A DNA stretch of 55,635 nt, taken from the NCBI RefSeq assembly GCF_000338875.1, contig NZ_AOMO01000020.1, positions 1 through 55,635 of the forward strand, in the 5' to 3' direction. This document shows, piece after piece, positions 9,001-16,152 of the stretch. The notes under the pieces were generated by a model that saw only the letters and a list, made by a program, of their open reading frames with translations, did no database searches and was not told where the DNA came from. This DNA is from Vibrio mimicus CAIM 602. GTDB taxonomy: Bacteria; Pseudomonadota; Gammaproteobacteria; Enterobacterales; Vibrionaceae. The first letter of the stretch is position 1. Each line of letters opens with the position of its first letter. Both the position numbers and the translations under genes were made by a program.

Positions 9001-9170
9001 CTGTCGACATCATGTACAAAATGGCCTGCGACCAACATATCGACAAAGACCTCTTCCTCCTGTTCTTAAAACAAGGAGTTTATCTCGAATATGCACACAT
9101 GTTTTTGCCTGAAAAACAGATAGATAAAGTCAATATTGAACAGTATTTTCAGCAAGAAAAGGTGGCATGA
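6030..9170 (+). CDS. Membrane HD-GYP cyclic-di-GMP phosphodiesterase with Cache and solute-binding (SBP_bac_3) sensory domains
   Basis: A 1046-residue sensor. Order: membrane helix about 26-47; periplasmic Cache-like region about 50-300 (including QRPWYSTAQ near 193); an SBP_bac_3-like domain about 305-520 (WFPYDFANAGEPQGYTIDLL); second helix about 580-602; HAMP-like linker; HD-GYP domain about 650-1010 with the metal pair H725-D726 (LHDCGK) and HHETLKGTGYP at 941-951, so catalytic and GYP motifs are intact. An insert of roughly 190 residues separates the HD and GYP parts, as in a known subfamily. Predicted to hydrolyse cyclic di-GMP in response to a periplasmic small molecule. An ATG at 6060 with AGAGGA nine bases upstream is a good alternative start. 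Divergent from tctCBA, so a shared ligand is possible but unproven. Confidence 0.88.
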   Translation: MVSVTRGHNIMGGLIRRARKISIRYTVGTLFLIATTLTALVAIALQFHFGKQTSQEQLLSKLIMASAAISEYVSEMELSAVSNARILKTISMADTEKFSQREIRDLLVEVLRDNPLFYSIYYGKPNDDFYQIINLDSSPVVRQRLHAEDRERWVVINIDGSGAQRTRATRYFTDRLSLTRIVTEPSNYFPTQRPWYSTAQANKVNKTHPYLFQHFKITGQTYSIKSRNAVIGIDIVLSSVASKLSTQALGLGVRQDVETYLFNREGEILASNFNQVSPNESSLPEVQPLVLSEPQQQIVRQIKSLKVSNQTDWFPYDFANAGEPQGYTIDLLNMVAQMIGIKLEYMNGFSFEELSDQFQKGKLDVLNAVALPQGENSALSAPLVLDKPALLKAENVQGWPQTVAVVRGQQWPLMNEPSVRWIEFEDVNQAVEAFRAGRVEGFYNAYQVLKSVNLTGLEQQTQIQILDAQPEIPISLVMSPQYAELSALFNQALAQITPEQLTWLQEKWFSGHTTFSRWVPYSILREVSQQQEQYGRMLPITVADKDRYLYLVPVSDEQEYLAVLIPQHLVTEQVVAQLWKSLSMTVGVMLILLPVAWWFGTPIVNPISQLIDETHKIKRREFEDVKLVDSKIKEVSELSGAMTDMVKEIRRHEKSQEEFVEAFIQLIAGAIDDKSPYTAGHCNRVPELGMMLAKAVEESDEGRFKDFRFANAKEWREFRIAAWLHDCGKITTPEHIVDKGSKLEANYNRIHEVRTRFEVLWRDAQIEALKAQLKGTPKAQAERACKQRQQQLQEDFAFIAQANIGSEFMSDESLRRIRTIATQTWVRHFDNRLGLSPLEELHQPENMKAPPVKEKLLMDRPEHIVHRERSTHFDPKLGIKMEVPEHLYNLGEVYNLSIRAGTLTAEDRYKINEHMISGIKMLDALPFPKELSRVPRYASTHHETLKGTGYPRKLSAEELSIPERILVIADIFEALTAADRPYKKAKPLSVAVDIMYKMACDQHIDKDLFLLFLKQGVYLEYAHMFLPEKQIDKVNIEQYFQQEKVA

Positions 9171-9212
9171 ATTCAACATAATTAATCGCTCATGTTTCTT
9201 ATACCTTAGTCT

Positions 9213-9247
9213 AAAGTGTCGACAATTTGCTTGATTGTCGACACTTT
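9213..9247. promoter_or_regulatory. Perfect 14-bp inverted repeat with twin GTCGAC cores: operator candidate or hairpin
   Basis: AAAGTGTCGACAAT (9213-9226), seven-base loop, ATTGTCGACACTTT (9234-9247). It is followed by only TTT, so it is a poor terminator for the HD-GYP gene. Each arm carries the palindrome TGTCGACA, the two-fold style of site bound by FCD-type GntR regulators such as the one encoded about 90 bases downstream. Confidence 0.5.
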
Positions 9248-9287
9248 GTTGGGCTACTTTTTCATCAGACCGAATTGTTATTAATGA

Positions 9288-9299
9288 GTACCTAGGTAC
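9288..9299. promoter_or_regulatory. 12-bp perfect palindrome upstream of the GntR gene
   Basis: GTACCTAGGTAC, 35-46 bases upstream of the regulator start, a position suited to overlapping its promoter. Binding protein unknown. Confidence 0.3.
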
Positions 9300-9333
9300 A
9301 AAGATCTAGGTGCGATAGTGAGAATTACGATTG

Positions 9334-10038
9334 ATGAAAAGCAGTACCTTATCTCGTCAGCCGAGCACCGAAAAAGAGAACACCAAATCAGAGAACCTAA
9401 CTGAATATCTGATTGAAGCCATTGTGGAAGGGGAGCTCGCTCCGGGCAGCAAAATCTCTGAACCTGAACTGGCAAAACGTTTTCAAGTCAGTCGCGGCCC
9501 GTTACGTGAAGCCTTAATGCGAGTCGAAGGGCTTGGGTTGATAGAGCGCATTCCGCACATTGGTGCGCGAGTGACTCAGCTTTCACCCACCAAATTGGTT
9601 GAGTTGTATGCGGTGCGCGAAGCATTAGAAGGCATGGCTGCAAGGCTTGCGGCGCGCAATATCACCGAAATCGAATTGGCGGGCTTAGAAAGCTTATTGT
9701 CGACACATTCGACCCATATCGATCAGGTTGAAGGCGCTTCTTACTTTCACCAGCAGGGTGATTTCGATTTCCACTACCGAATTATTCAAGCCAGCCGCAA
9801 TCAACAACTGATTGGTTTGCTGTGTGATGAGCTTTACCACTTGCTGCGCATGTATCGTTACCAATCGCCGCGTTCGCATTCGCGCCCGGTAGAAGCTTTG
9901 GAAGAACACAAATTTATTCTGCGTGCGATCCGCCAACGAGACGAAGAGTTGGCAGAAATGCTGATGCGTCGTCACATCGCGTGCAGTCGTCAATTGATCG
10001 AACAACAAATAATGCTGGATGCCCAACAACAAGGTTAA
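9334..10038 (+). CDS. GntR-family (FadR/FCD subfamily) regulator of the propionate operon
   Basis: Winged helix-turn-helix at residues 20-85 ([20 protein letters not shown] is the classic GntR recognition segment), then an all-helical FCD ligand domain with family signatures [17 protein letters not shown] and [19 protein letters not shown]. 234 residues from the ATG; a TTG lies one codon earlier. It is the first gene of the prp cluster, ten bases before prpB. In Vibrio and Shewanella this GntR protein, unrelated to the sigma-54 PrpR of enteric bacteria, is the presumed controller of the methylcitrate genes, probably sensing a pathway intermediate. That role is inferred from context. Confidence 0.9.
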   Translation: MKSSTLSRQPSTEKENTKSENLTEYLIEAIVEGELAPGSKISEPELAKRFQVSRGPLREALMRVEGLGLIERIPHIGARVTQLSPTKLVELYAVREALEGMAARLAARNITEIELAGLESLLSTHSTHIDQVEGASYFHQQGDFDFHYRIIQASRNQQLIGLLCDELYHLLRMYRYQSPRSHSRPVEALEEHKFILRAIRQRDEELAEMLMRRHIACSRQLIEQQIMLDAQQQG

Positions 10039-10048
10039 GGAGAATCCC

Positions 10049-10945
10049 ATGAGCTTAAGCCCAGGAGCCAAATTCAGGCTCGCGGTTAAAACCAACCATC
10101 CGTTGCAGATCGTCGGCACGATCAACCCTTATTGCGCGATGATGGCGAAAAGTATCGGTCATCAGGCGGTTTATCTTTCCGGTGGTGGCATTGCTAATGC
10201 TTCGTACGGCTTGCCGGATTTGGGCATCACCACGCTGAATGATGTGCTGGTGGATGTGGAACGCATCACCAACGCCTGCGATTTGCCCCTATTGGTGGAT
10301 ATTGATACTGGATTTGGCGGCGCATTTAACATTGCACGCACCATCAAAGCGATGGAAAAAGCGGGAGCCGCAGCAGTGCACATGGAAGATCAGGTGGCGC
10401 AGAAACGCTGTGGTCATCGTCCCAATAAAGCGATTGTTAGCCAGCAAGAGATGGTGGATCGCGTCAAAGCCGCAGTAGATGCGCGCATCAATCCTGAGTT
10501 TGTGATCATGGCACGCACCGATGCGTTAGCGGTGGAGGGCATGGACAGTGCGATTGAACGAGCGATTGCTTGTGTGGAAGCTGGCGCGGACATGATTTTC
10601 CCCGAAGCCATGACTGAGCTGAAACAGTACGAGCAGTTTTCGACGGCACTGCGCAGTGCCACAGGTAAACATGTGCCGATTTTAGCCAACATTACCGAGT
10701 TTGGTCAGACCCCCCTTTACAGCGGTGAGCAATTGGCGGCGGTGAATGTGGATATGGTGCTGTACCCACTCAGCGCTTTCCGCGCCATGAATAAAGCCGC
10801 GGAAAATGTGTATCGCCATTTGCTTGAACACGGTAATCAGGAAGCGCTGCTCGATCAAATGCAAACGCGCAAAGAACTTTACGCTTACCTGCATTACCAC
10901 GAATACGAAGACAAGCTAGATCAGCTGTTTTCACAATCCTCTTAA
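10049..10945 (+). CDS. prpB: 2-methylisocitrate lyase PrpB
   Basis: 298 residues from the ATG at 10049, which has AAGGAG seven bases upstream; a longer frame reaching into the regulator gene is not needed. It cleaves 2-methylisocitrate to pyruvate and succinate, the last step of propionate oxidation. Isocitrate-lyase superfamily signs: substrate loop [18 protein letters not shown], the metal site DIDTGFGG, and KRCGHRPNK with the catalytic cysteine (residue about 119-120). Length is normal. Second gene of the operon. Confidence 0.95.
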   Translation: MSLSPGAKFRLAVKTNHPLQIVGTINPYCAMMAKSIGHQAVYLSGGGIANASYGLPDLGITTLNDVLVDVERITNACDLPLLVDIDTGFGGAFNIARTIKAMEKAGAAAVHMEDQVAQKRCGHRPNKAIVSQQEMVDRVKAAVDARINPEFVIMARTDALAVEGMDSAIERAIACVEAGADMIFPEAMTELKQYEQFSTALRSATGKHVPILANITEFGQTPLYSGEQLAAVNVDMVLYPLSAFRAMNKAAENVYRHLLEHGNQEALLDQMQTRKELYAYLHYHEYEDKLDQLFSQSS

Positions 10946-10987
10946 GTCGAGGGAAGCCCAAGGAAAATTAGTGCCCCCTAAAGATTT

Positions 10988-11092
10988 GGTGTTGCCAAAC
11001 AACGCCAGATCGGCAGGGAAAAATCCAATAACGTGAAATTGCTCTCCCGACACACCTGAAGGTGGACACTAAGAGGTCGGTGCGTAAGCGCC
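10988..11092 (+). ncRNA. Structured intercistronic RNA between prpB and prpC
   Basis: The 175-base gap contains several hairpins: GGTGTTG-CCAAA-CAACGCC (10988-11006); CCGAC (11047-11051) with GTCGG (11076-11080) enclosing CACC-TGAA-GGTG; and GGTGC-GTAA-GCGCC (11079-11092) with a GNRA-type loop. The last two share G11079-G11080 and are mutually exclusive. Two AAGGAG-like sites (11095-11100, 11109-11114) follow before the prpC ATG. No known riboswitch family is recognised; it may only affect mRNA processing or stability. Confidence 0.35.
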
Positions 11093-11120
11093 AAAAGGAG
11101 AGCCAGAAAAGGAGTTCGAC

Positions 11121-12254
11121 ATGTCTGCTGCAAAAGAGTTGGGCGGAGCAGGGCTGCGCGGCCAAAGCGCGGGAAGCACCGCTTTGTGTACTGTGGGTAA
11201 AACGGGAACTGGGTTAACCTACCGTGGTTACGACATTACCGATTTGGCTCATCATGCTCAGTTTGAAGAGGTTGCACACCTGCTATTGGTGGGGCACCTA
11301 CCAACGCAAGCCGAGCTAGATCAGTACAAAACCCGTTTGATTGGCCTGCGCGGTTTACCCGAAAAACTCAAACAAGCGCTGGAATTGATCCCTGCCGAAG
11401 CGCATCCCATGGATGTGATGCGTACGGGCTGCTCGGTGCTTGGTAACCTTGAGCCTGAACACTCTTTTGCAGACCAACAATCGGCTACCGAGCGCATGCT
11501 GGCGCTGTTTCCGGCGATTATTTGTTACTGGTATCGCTTCAGTCATGATGGGGTGCGCATTGATACTGCGGATCACAGCGAAGACTCGATTGGCGGCTAT
11601 TTCCTTAAAATGCTCACTGGCCAAGCGCCGAGCGAGCTGTTCAAACAGGTGATGCACTGCTCGTTAACTCTGTATGCCGAGCACGAATTCAATGCATCCA
11701 CCTTCACCGCGCGAGTGTGTGCGTCAACCTTGTCGGATATTCACTCTTGTGTGACGGGCGCGATTGGTACGCTGCGTGGGCCTTTGCATGGCGGGGCTAA
11801 TGAAGCCGCGATGGCGATGATTGAGCAGTGGCACAGTGCCGATGAAGCGGAAGCGGGCACCATGCGCATGCTGGCTAACAAAGAGAAAATCATGGGCTTT
11901 GGCCACGCGATTTATCGCGAGAGTGACCCACGCAATGCCTTAATCAAAGAGTGGTCGAAGGCGCTTTCCGAAGCGGTGGGTGATACTCATCTCTACGCTG
12001 TCTCTGAGCGTGTGGAAGCGGTGATGAAGCGCGAGAAAGATCTGTTCTGTAATGCCGACTTCTTCCACGCCTCGGCCTATCACTTTATGGGCATTCCGAC
12101 CAAATTGTTCACGCCAATCTTTGTGATGAGCCGTTTAACCGGCTGGGCGGCGCATGTTTATGAGCAGCGTGCGAATAACCGAATTATTCGCCCAAGCGCG
12201 GATTATGTGGGGCCTGAGCATCAAACTTGGCTGCCGATTGAACAGCGTGGCTAA
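11121..12254 (+). CDS. prpC: 2-methylcitrate synthase PrpC
   Basis: 377-residue citrate-synthase-family enzyme condensing propionyl-CoA with oxaloacetate. Visible signatures: N-terminal GLRGQSAGSTALCTVG and LTYRGYDITDLA, the active-site helix GPLHGGANEAAM, and GFGHAIYRESDPR with catalytic histidine and substrate arginine; an aspartate typical of the third catalytic position lies in the later region. The short length without an N-terminal zinc domain, and its place between prpB and acnD, favour methylcitrate synthase over GltA. Two Shine-Dalgarno-like sequences precede the ATG. Confidence 0.95.
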   Translation: MSAAKELGGAGLRGQSAGSTALCTVGKTGTGLTYRGYDITDLAHHAQFEEVAHLLLVGHLPTQAELDQYKTRLIGLRGLPEKLKQALELIPAEAHPMDVMRTGCSVLGNLEPEHSFADQQSATERMLALFPAIICYWYRFSHDGVRIDTADHSEDSIGGYFLKMLTGQAPSELFKQVMHCSLTLYAEHEFNASTFTARVCASTLSDIHSCVTGAIGTLRGPLHGGANEAAMAMIEQWHSADEAEAGTMRMLANKEKIMGFGHAIYRESDPRNALIKEWSKALSEAVGDTHLYAVSERVEAVMKREKDLFCNADFFHASAYHFMGIPTKLFTPIFVMSRLTGWAAHVYEQRANNRIIRPSADYVGPEHQTWLPIEQRG

Positions 12255-12271
12255 CACTGAACAAGTACAAC

Positions 12272-12292
12272 GAACCCTCCAGTGGAGGGTTC
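12272..12292 (+). other. Intercistronic hairpin between prpC and acnD
   Basis: GAACCCTCC-AGT-GGAGGGTTC, a perfect 9-bp stem with a three-base loop and no following T run. It is not a terminator; it could protect the upstream mRNA from exonucleases. Confidence 0.5.
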
Positions 12293-12331
12293 AGAGCCAT
12301 TTCAATGGCCAGCAGCAATGGAAGCAAAATA

Positions 12332-14938
12332 ATGAATAGTCTGTATCGTAAACCCTTACCGCTAAGCTCCGCGCAATCTCAGGTCGATTTCTTTGATACG
12401 CGAGCGGCGGTTGAGGCGTTAAAACTGGGCGCGTACCAAACTTTGCCTTACACTGCGCGCATTCTGGCCGAAAACTTGGTGCGCCGCTGCCCGCCGGAGC
12501 AATTGAGCGAAAGTCTGCTGCAAATTATCGAGCGTAAACGCGACCTCGATTTCCCTTGGTATCCCGCGCGCGTGGTTTGCCACGATATTCTCGGCCAAAC
12601 CGCGCTGGTCGATTTAGCGGGCTTGCGTGATGCGATAGCCGATCAAGGCGGCGACCCAGCGCAAGTCAATCCTGTAGTAGAGACTCAGCTGATTGTTGAT
12701 CACTCGTTGGCGGTGGAATATTCCGGCTGCGATCCTGATGCGTTTGAAAAAAATCGCGCGGTGGAAGACAGACGCAACGAAGATCGTTTCCACTTTATCG
12801 AGTGGTGTAAAACCGCGTTTAAAAACGTCAGCGTGATCCCCGCCGGTAATGGCATCATGCATCAGATCAATCTGGAAAAAATGTCACCAGTGGTGCAAGT
12901 GAAAGAGGGCGTGGCCTTCCCTGATTCTTGCGTAGGAACGGATAGCCACACGCCACACGTCGATGCCCTCGGTGTACTGGCGATTGGCGTGGGTGGTCTT
13001 GAAGCGGAAACCGTGATGCTCGGTCGCCCTTCGATGATGCGCTTGCCAGATATTGTCGGCGTGAAACTCACTGGAGCGCGCCAACCGGGCATTACCGCAA
13101 CCGATATTGTGTTGGCATTAACCGAATTTCTACGCCGCGAGCGAGTGGTCTCGGCCTATCTGGAATTTTTTGGCGAAGGGGCGAAAGCGCTGACCATCGG
13201 CGATCGCGCGACCATCTCCAACATGACGCCGGAATACGGCGCGACCGCGGGCATGTTCTACATTGATGAACAGACTATTCAATATTTAAAACTGACTGGC
13301 CGCGAGCCAGAGCAAGTTGCGTTGGTTCAAAGCTACGCTAAAGCCACAGGTTTATGGGCGGACAGCTTAGAGCACGCTGAATACGAACGTGTGCTTGAGT
13401 TTGATCTCTCCAGCGTTGAGCGCAATTTGGCGGGGCCTTCCAATCCACATCGCCGCTTGCCAACGAAAGAACTCAGTGCGCGCGGCATTGCGATACCTGC
13501 TCAGCAACGAGAAGCACAACAAGCAGAGGGCTTGATGCCCGATGGCGCAGTGATCATCGCCGCCATCACTTCCTGCACCAACACCAGTAACCCGCGTAAC
13601 GTGGTTGCGGCAGGGCTGTTGGCTAAAAAAGCCAATCAGCTTGGCCTTAAACGTCAGCCTTGGGTGAAAACCTCTTTCGCGCCCGGCTCGAAAGTCGCCA
13701 AATTGTATTTGGAAGAAGCCGGTTTGCTCTCTGAACTTGAACAACTTGGTTTTGGTATCGTGGCGTATGCCTGTACCACCTGTAACGGCATGAGCGGTGC
13801 GCTCGACCCTACTATTCAACAAGAAATCATTGAGCGCGATCTCTACGCTACGGCGGTGCTGTCTGGCAACCGCAATTTTGATGGCCGTATTCATCCGTAT
13901 GCCAAGCAAGCGTTTTTGGCTTCGCCGCCACTGGTCGTGGCTTACGCGATAGCAGGTACGATGCGCTTTGATATTGAGCGTGACGCTCTAGGTCACAATG
14001 CGCAAGGCAAACCGATTTATCTCAATGACTTATGGCCAAGTGATGAAGAGATTGATGCAGTCGTTGGCCGCGCGGTGAAACCGGAACAGTTCAAACAGAT
14101 CTATATTCAGATGTTCAAACTCGATGAGACGCAAAGCGTGAGTTCGCCGCTGTATGACTGGCGGCCGATGAGCACTTATATTCGCCGTCCGCCATATTGG
14201 GAAGGGGCGCTCGCGGCACCGCGCACCTTGAAAGCGATGCGACCACTGGCGATCTTGGGTGACAACATCACCACGGATCATTTATCTCCCTCCAATGCCA
14301 TTTTGGCCAACAGTGCAGCAGGCGAATACCTAACTAAAATGGGCGTGCCGGAGGAAGATTTTAACTCTTACGCCACCCACCGCGGCGATCACCTGACTGC
14401 ACAGCGTGCTACGTTTGCTAACCCGAAACTGTTTAACGAAATGGTCAAAGAAAACAGGCAAATCAAGCAAGGCTCCCTCGCACGCATTGAGCCGGAAGGC
14501 AAAGTGACGCGCATGTGGGAAGCGATTGAAACTTACATGAACCGCAAACAACCGCTGATTGTGATAGCAGGAGCGGATTACGGCCAAGGCTCATCACGTG
14601 ATTGGGCGGCCAAAGGCGTGCGTTTAGCCGGCGTTGAAGCGATTGTTGCCGAAGGCTTTGAGCGGATTCACCGCACCAACTTGGTCGGGATGGGCGTACT
14701 ACCGTTGGAATTTAAATCGGGTGCCAATCGCCACTCGTTAGCGTTGGATGGCACTGAGCTGTTTGATGTGGTGGGAGAGATCAAGCCCGGTGCAGATTTA
14801 GCCCTAGTCGTGACCAGACAAAATGGCGAGAAGCTCGATGTGGCGGTGACGTGTCGTTTGGACACGGCCGATGAAGTGCACGTATACCAAGCGGGTGGCG
14901 TGTTGCAACGCTTCGCGCAAGACTTTTTGGCGCAGTAG
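12332..14938 (+). CDS. acnD: Fe/S-dependent 2-methylcitrate dehydratase AcnD
   Basis: Aconitase-family enzyme, 868 residues from the ATG giving MNSLYRKPLP; an earlier in-frame ATG at 12305 is less likely. It dehydrates 2-methylcitrate to 2-methyl-aconitate and replaces PrpD in bacteria with AcnD/PrpF. The three 4Fe-4S cysteines are visible in ITSCTNTSNPRN and ACTTCNGMSG; other aconitase signatures are DSCVGTDSHTPHVDALGVL, LGDNITTDHLSP and GADYGQGSSRDWAAKG. The following prpF starts nine bases after the stop. The pairing acnD-prpF is characteristic of this pathway variant. Confidence 0.95.
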   Translation: MNSLYRKPLPLSSAQSQVDFFDTRAAVEALKLGAYQTLPYTARILAENLVRRCPPEQLSESLLQIIERKRDLDFPWYPARVVCHDILGQTALVDLAGLRDAIADQGGDPAQVNPVVETQLIVDHSLAVEYSGCDPDAFEKNRAVEDRRNEDRFHFIEWCKTAFKNVSVIPAGNGIMHQINLEKMSPVVQVKEGVAFPDSCVGTDSHTPHVDALGVLAIGVGGLEAETVMLGRPSMMRLPDIVGVKLTGARQPGITATDIVLALTEFLRRERVVSAYLEFFGEGAKALTIGDRATISNMTPEYGATAGMFYIDEQTIQYLKLTGREPEQVALVQSYAKATGLWADSLEHAEYERVLEFDLSSVERNLAGPSNPHRRLPTKELSARGIAIPAQQREAQQAEGLMPDGAVIIAAITSCTNTSNPRNVVAAGLLAKKANQLGLKRQPWVKTSFAPGSKVAKLYLEEAGLLSELEQLGFGIVAYACTTCNGMSGALDPTIQQEIIERDLYATAVLSGNRNFDGRIHPYAKQAFLASPPLVVAYAIAGTMRFDIERDALGHNAQGKPIYLNDLWPSDEEIDAVVGRAVKPEQFKQIYIQMFKLDETQSVSSPLYDWRPMSTYIRRPPYWEGALAAPRTLKAMRPLAILGDNITTDHLSPSNAILANSAAGEYLTKMGVPEEDFNSYATHRGDHLTAQRATFANPKLFNEMVKENRQIKQGSLARIEPEGKVTRMWEAIETYMNRKQPLIVIAGADYGQGSSRDWAAKGVRLAGVEAIVAEGFERIHRTNLVGMGVLPLEFKSGANRHSLALDGTELFDVVGEIKPGADLALVVTRQNGEKLDVAVTCRLDTADEVHVYQAGGVLQRFAQDFLAQ

Positions 14939-14946
14939 GAGGCAGT

Positions 14947-16148
14947 ATGAACGAGACAGTGTCACAAATTCGTATTGCTGCCACCTACATGCGTGGGGGA
15001 ACCAGCAAAGGTGTGTTTTTCCGTCTGAATGATTTGCCGATTGAAGCGCAGCTTCCCGGTGCTGCCCGTGATGCCTTGTTGCTGAGAGTGATTGGTAGTC
15101 CTGATCCTTATGGCAAGCAGATTGATGGCATGGGCGGCGCGACATCGAGCACCAGCAAAACCGTGATTGTCAGTGCCAGTTCGCGTGAAGATCACGATGT
15201 GGATTATCTGTTCGGGCAAGTGGCGATAGATAAGCCGTTTGTTGATTGGAGCGGAAACTGCGGCAATCTTTCCGCTGCGGTGGGGCCGTTTGCGATCCAC
15301 GCAGGGCTGATTCCCGCTGAACGTATTCCGCACAATGGCGTAGTGGCGGTGAAAGTGTGGCAGGCCAACATCAGCAAAACCATTGTGGTGCATGTACCGA
15401 TTGTCAATGGCGCGGTGCAGGAGTGCGGTGAATTTGAACTCGATGGTGTGACCTTTCCGGCTGCCGAAGTGCAGGTCGATTTTGTGGATCCTGCGGATGA
15501 CAGCGGCGCCATGTTCCCAACCGGTAACGTGATGGATGATTTGCAAGTGCCGGGTATCGGCACGTTCAATGCCACATTTATCAACTCGGGTATTCCGACC
15601 ATTTTTGTCGATGCCGAAGCGCTCGGCTATCAAGGCACTGAGCTGCAAGATACCATCAACGGTGATCCACAAGCCTTGGCGAAGTTTGAAACGCTGCGCG
15701 CTTATGGCGCACTGAAAATGGGGTTGATTGAGCGCATTGAAGAGGCGCAAAACCGCCAACATACGCCAAAAATTGCTTTTGTCAGTGGCGCGAAAAGTTA
15801 CTTAGCTTCAAGCGGTAAGCCAGTAGATGCGGATTCGGTGGATCTGCTGGTGCGTGCGCTCTCGATGGGCAAACTGCATCACGCCATGATGGGCACGGCC
15901 GCTGTGGCGATTGCCTCTGCAGCAGCAGTACCGGGCACGTTGGTCAATTTGGCCGCGGGGGGGGGGAGCGTACGTCAGTCACGTTTGGTCATCCCTCTGG
16001 CACTTTAAAAGTCGGAGCGAAAGCCAAGCAAGGCGAGCAAGGGTGGCAAATTGAGCGCGCGATCATGAGTCGCAGCGCCAGAATTCTAATGGAAGGATGG
16101 GTACGCGTTCCCGCAAATTACGCTGCCCTCAGTGAGAGCAAGGAGTAA
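14947..16148 (+). pseudogene. prpF: 2-methylaconitate cis-trans isomerase PrpF, frameshifted in a G10 tract
   Basis: PrpF isomerises the AcnD product so that it can be rehydrated. The first 338 or so codons are a normal PrpF (YMRGGTSKGVFFRLNDLP, DGMGGATSSTSKTVIVS, DWSGNCGNLSAAVGPFA with the catalytic cysteine region). At a run of ten G (15957-15966) the frame breaks and would stop at 16008 after 353 residues. Reading one base over continues as GERTSVTFGHPSGTLKVGA to a stop at 16148, the expected C-terminus, only four bases before prpE. Eleven G would restore about 400 residues. Either a sequencing error in the homopolymer, a mutation, or a slippage site; the sequence alone cannot decide. The intact surroundings argue that the gene is functional in the population. 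Confidence 0.9.
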
Positions 16149-16152
16149 TGCG

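Noticed and set aside
14962..15762. Long antisense open frame opposite prpF, and similar ones opposite acnD and prpC
   Set aside because: They mirror the codon usage of strongly coding, higher-GC genes; no ribosome binding sites and no recognisable products.
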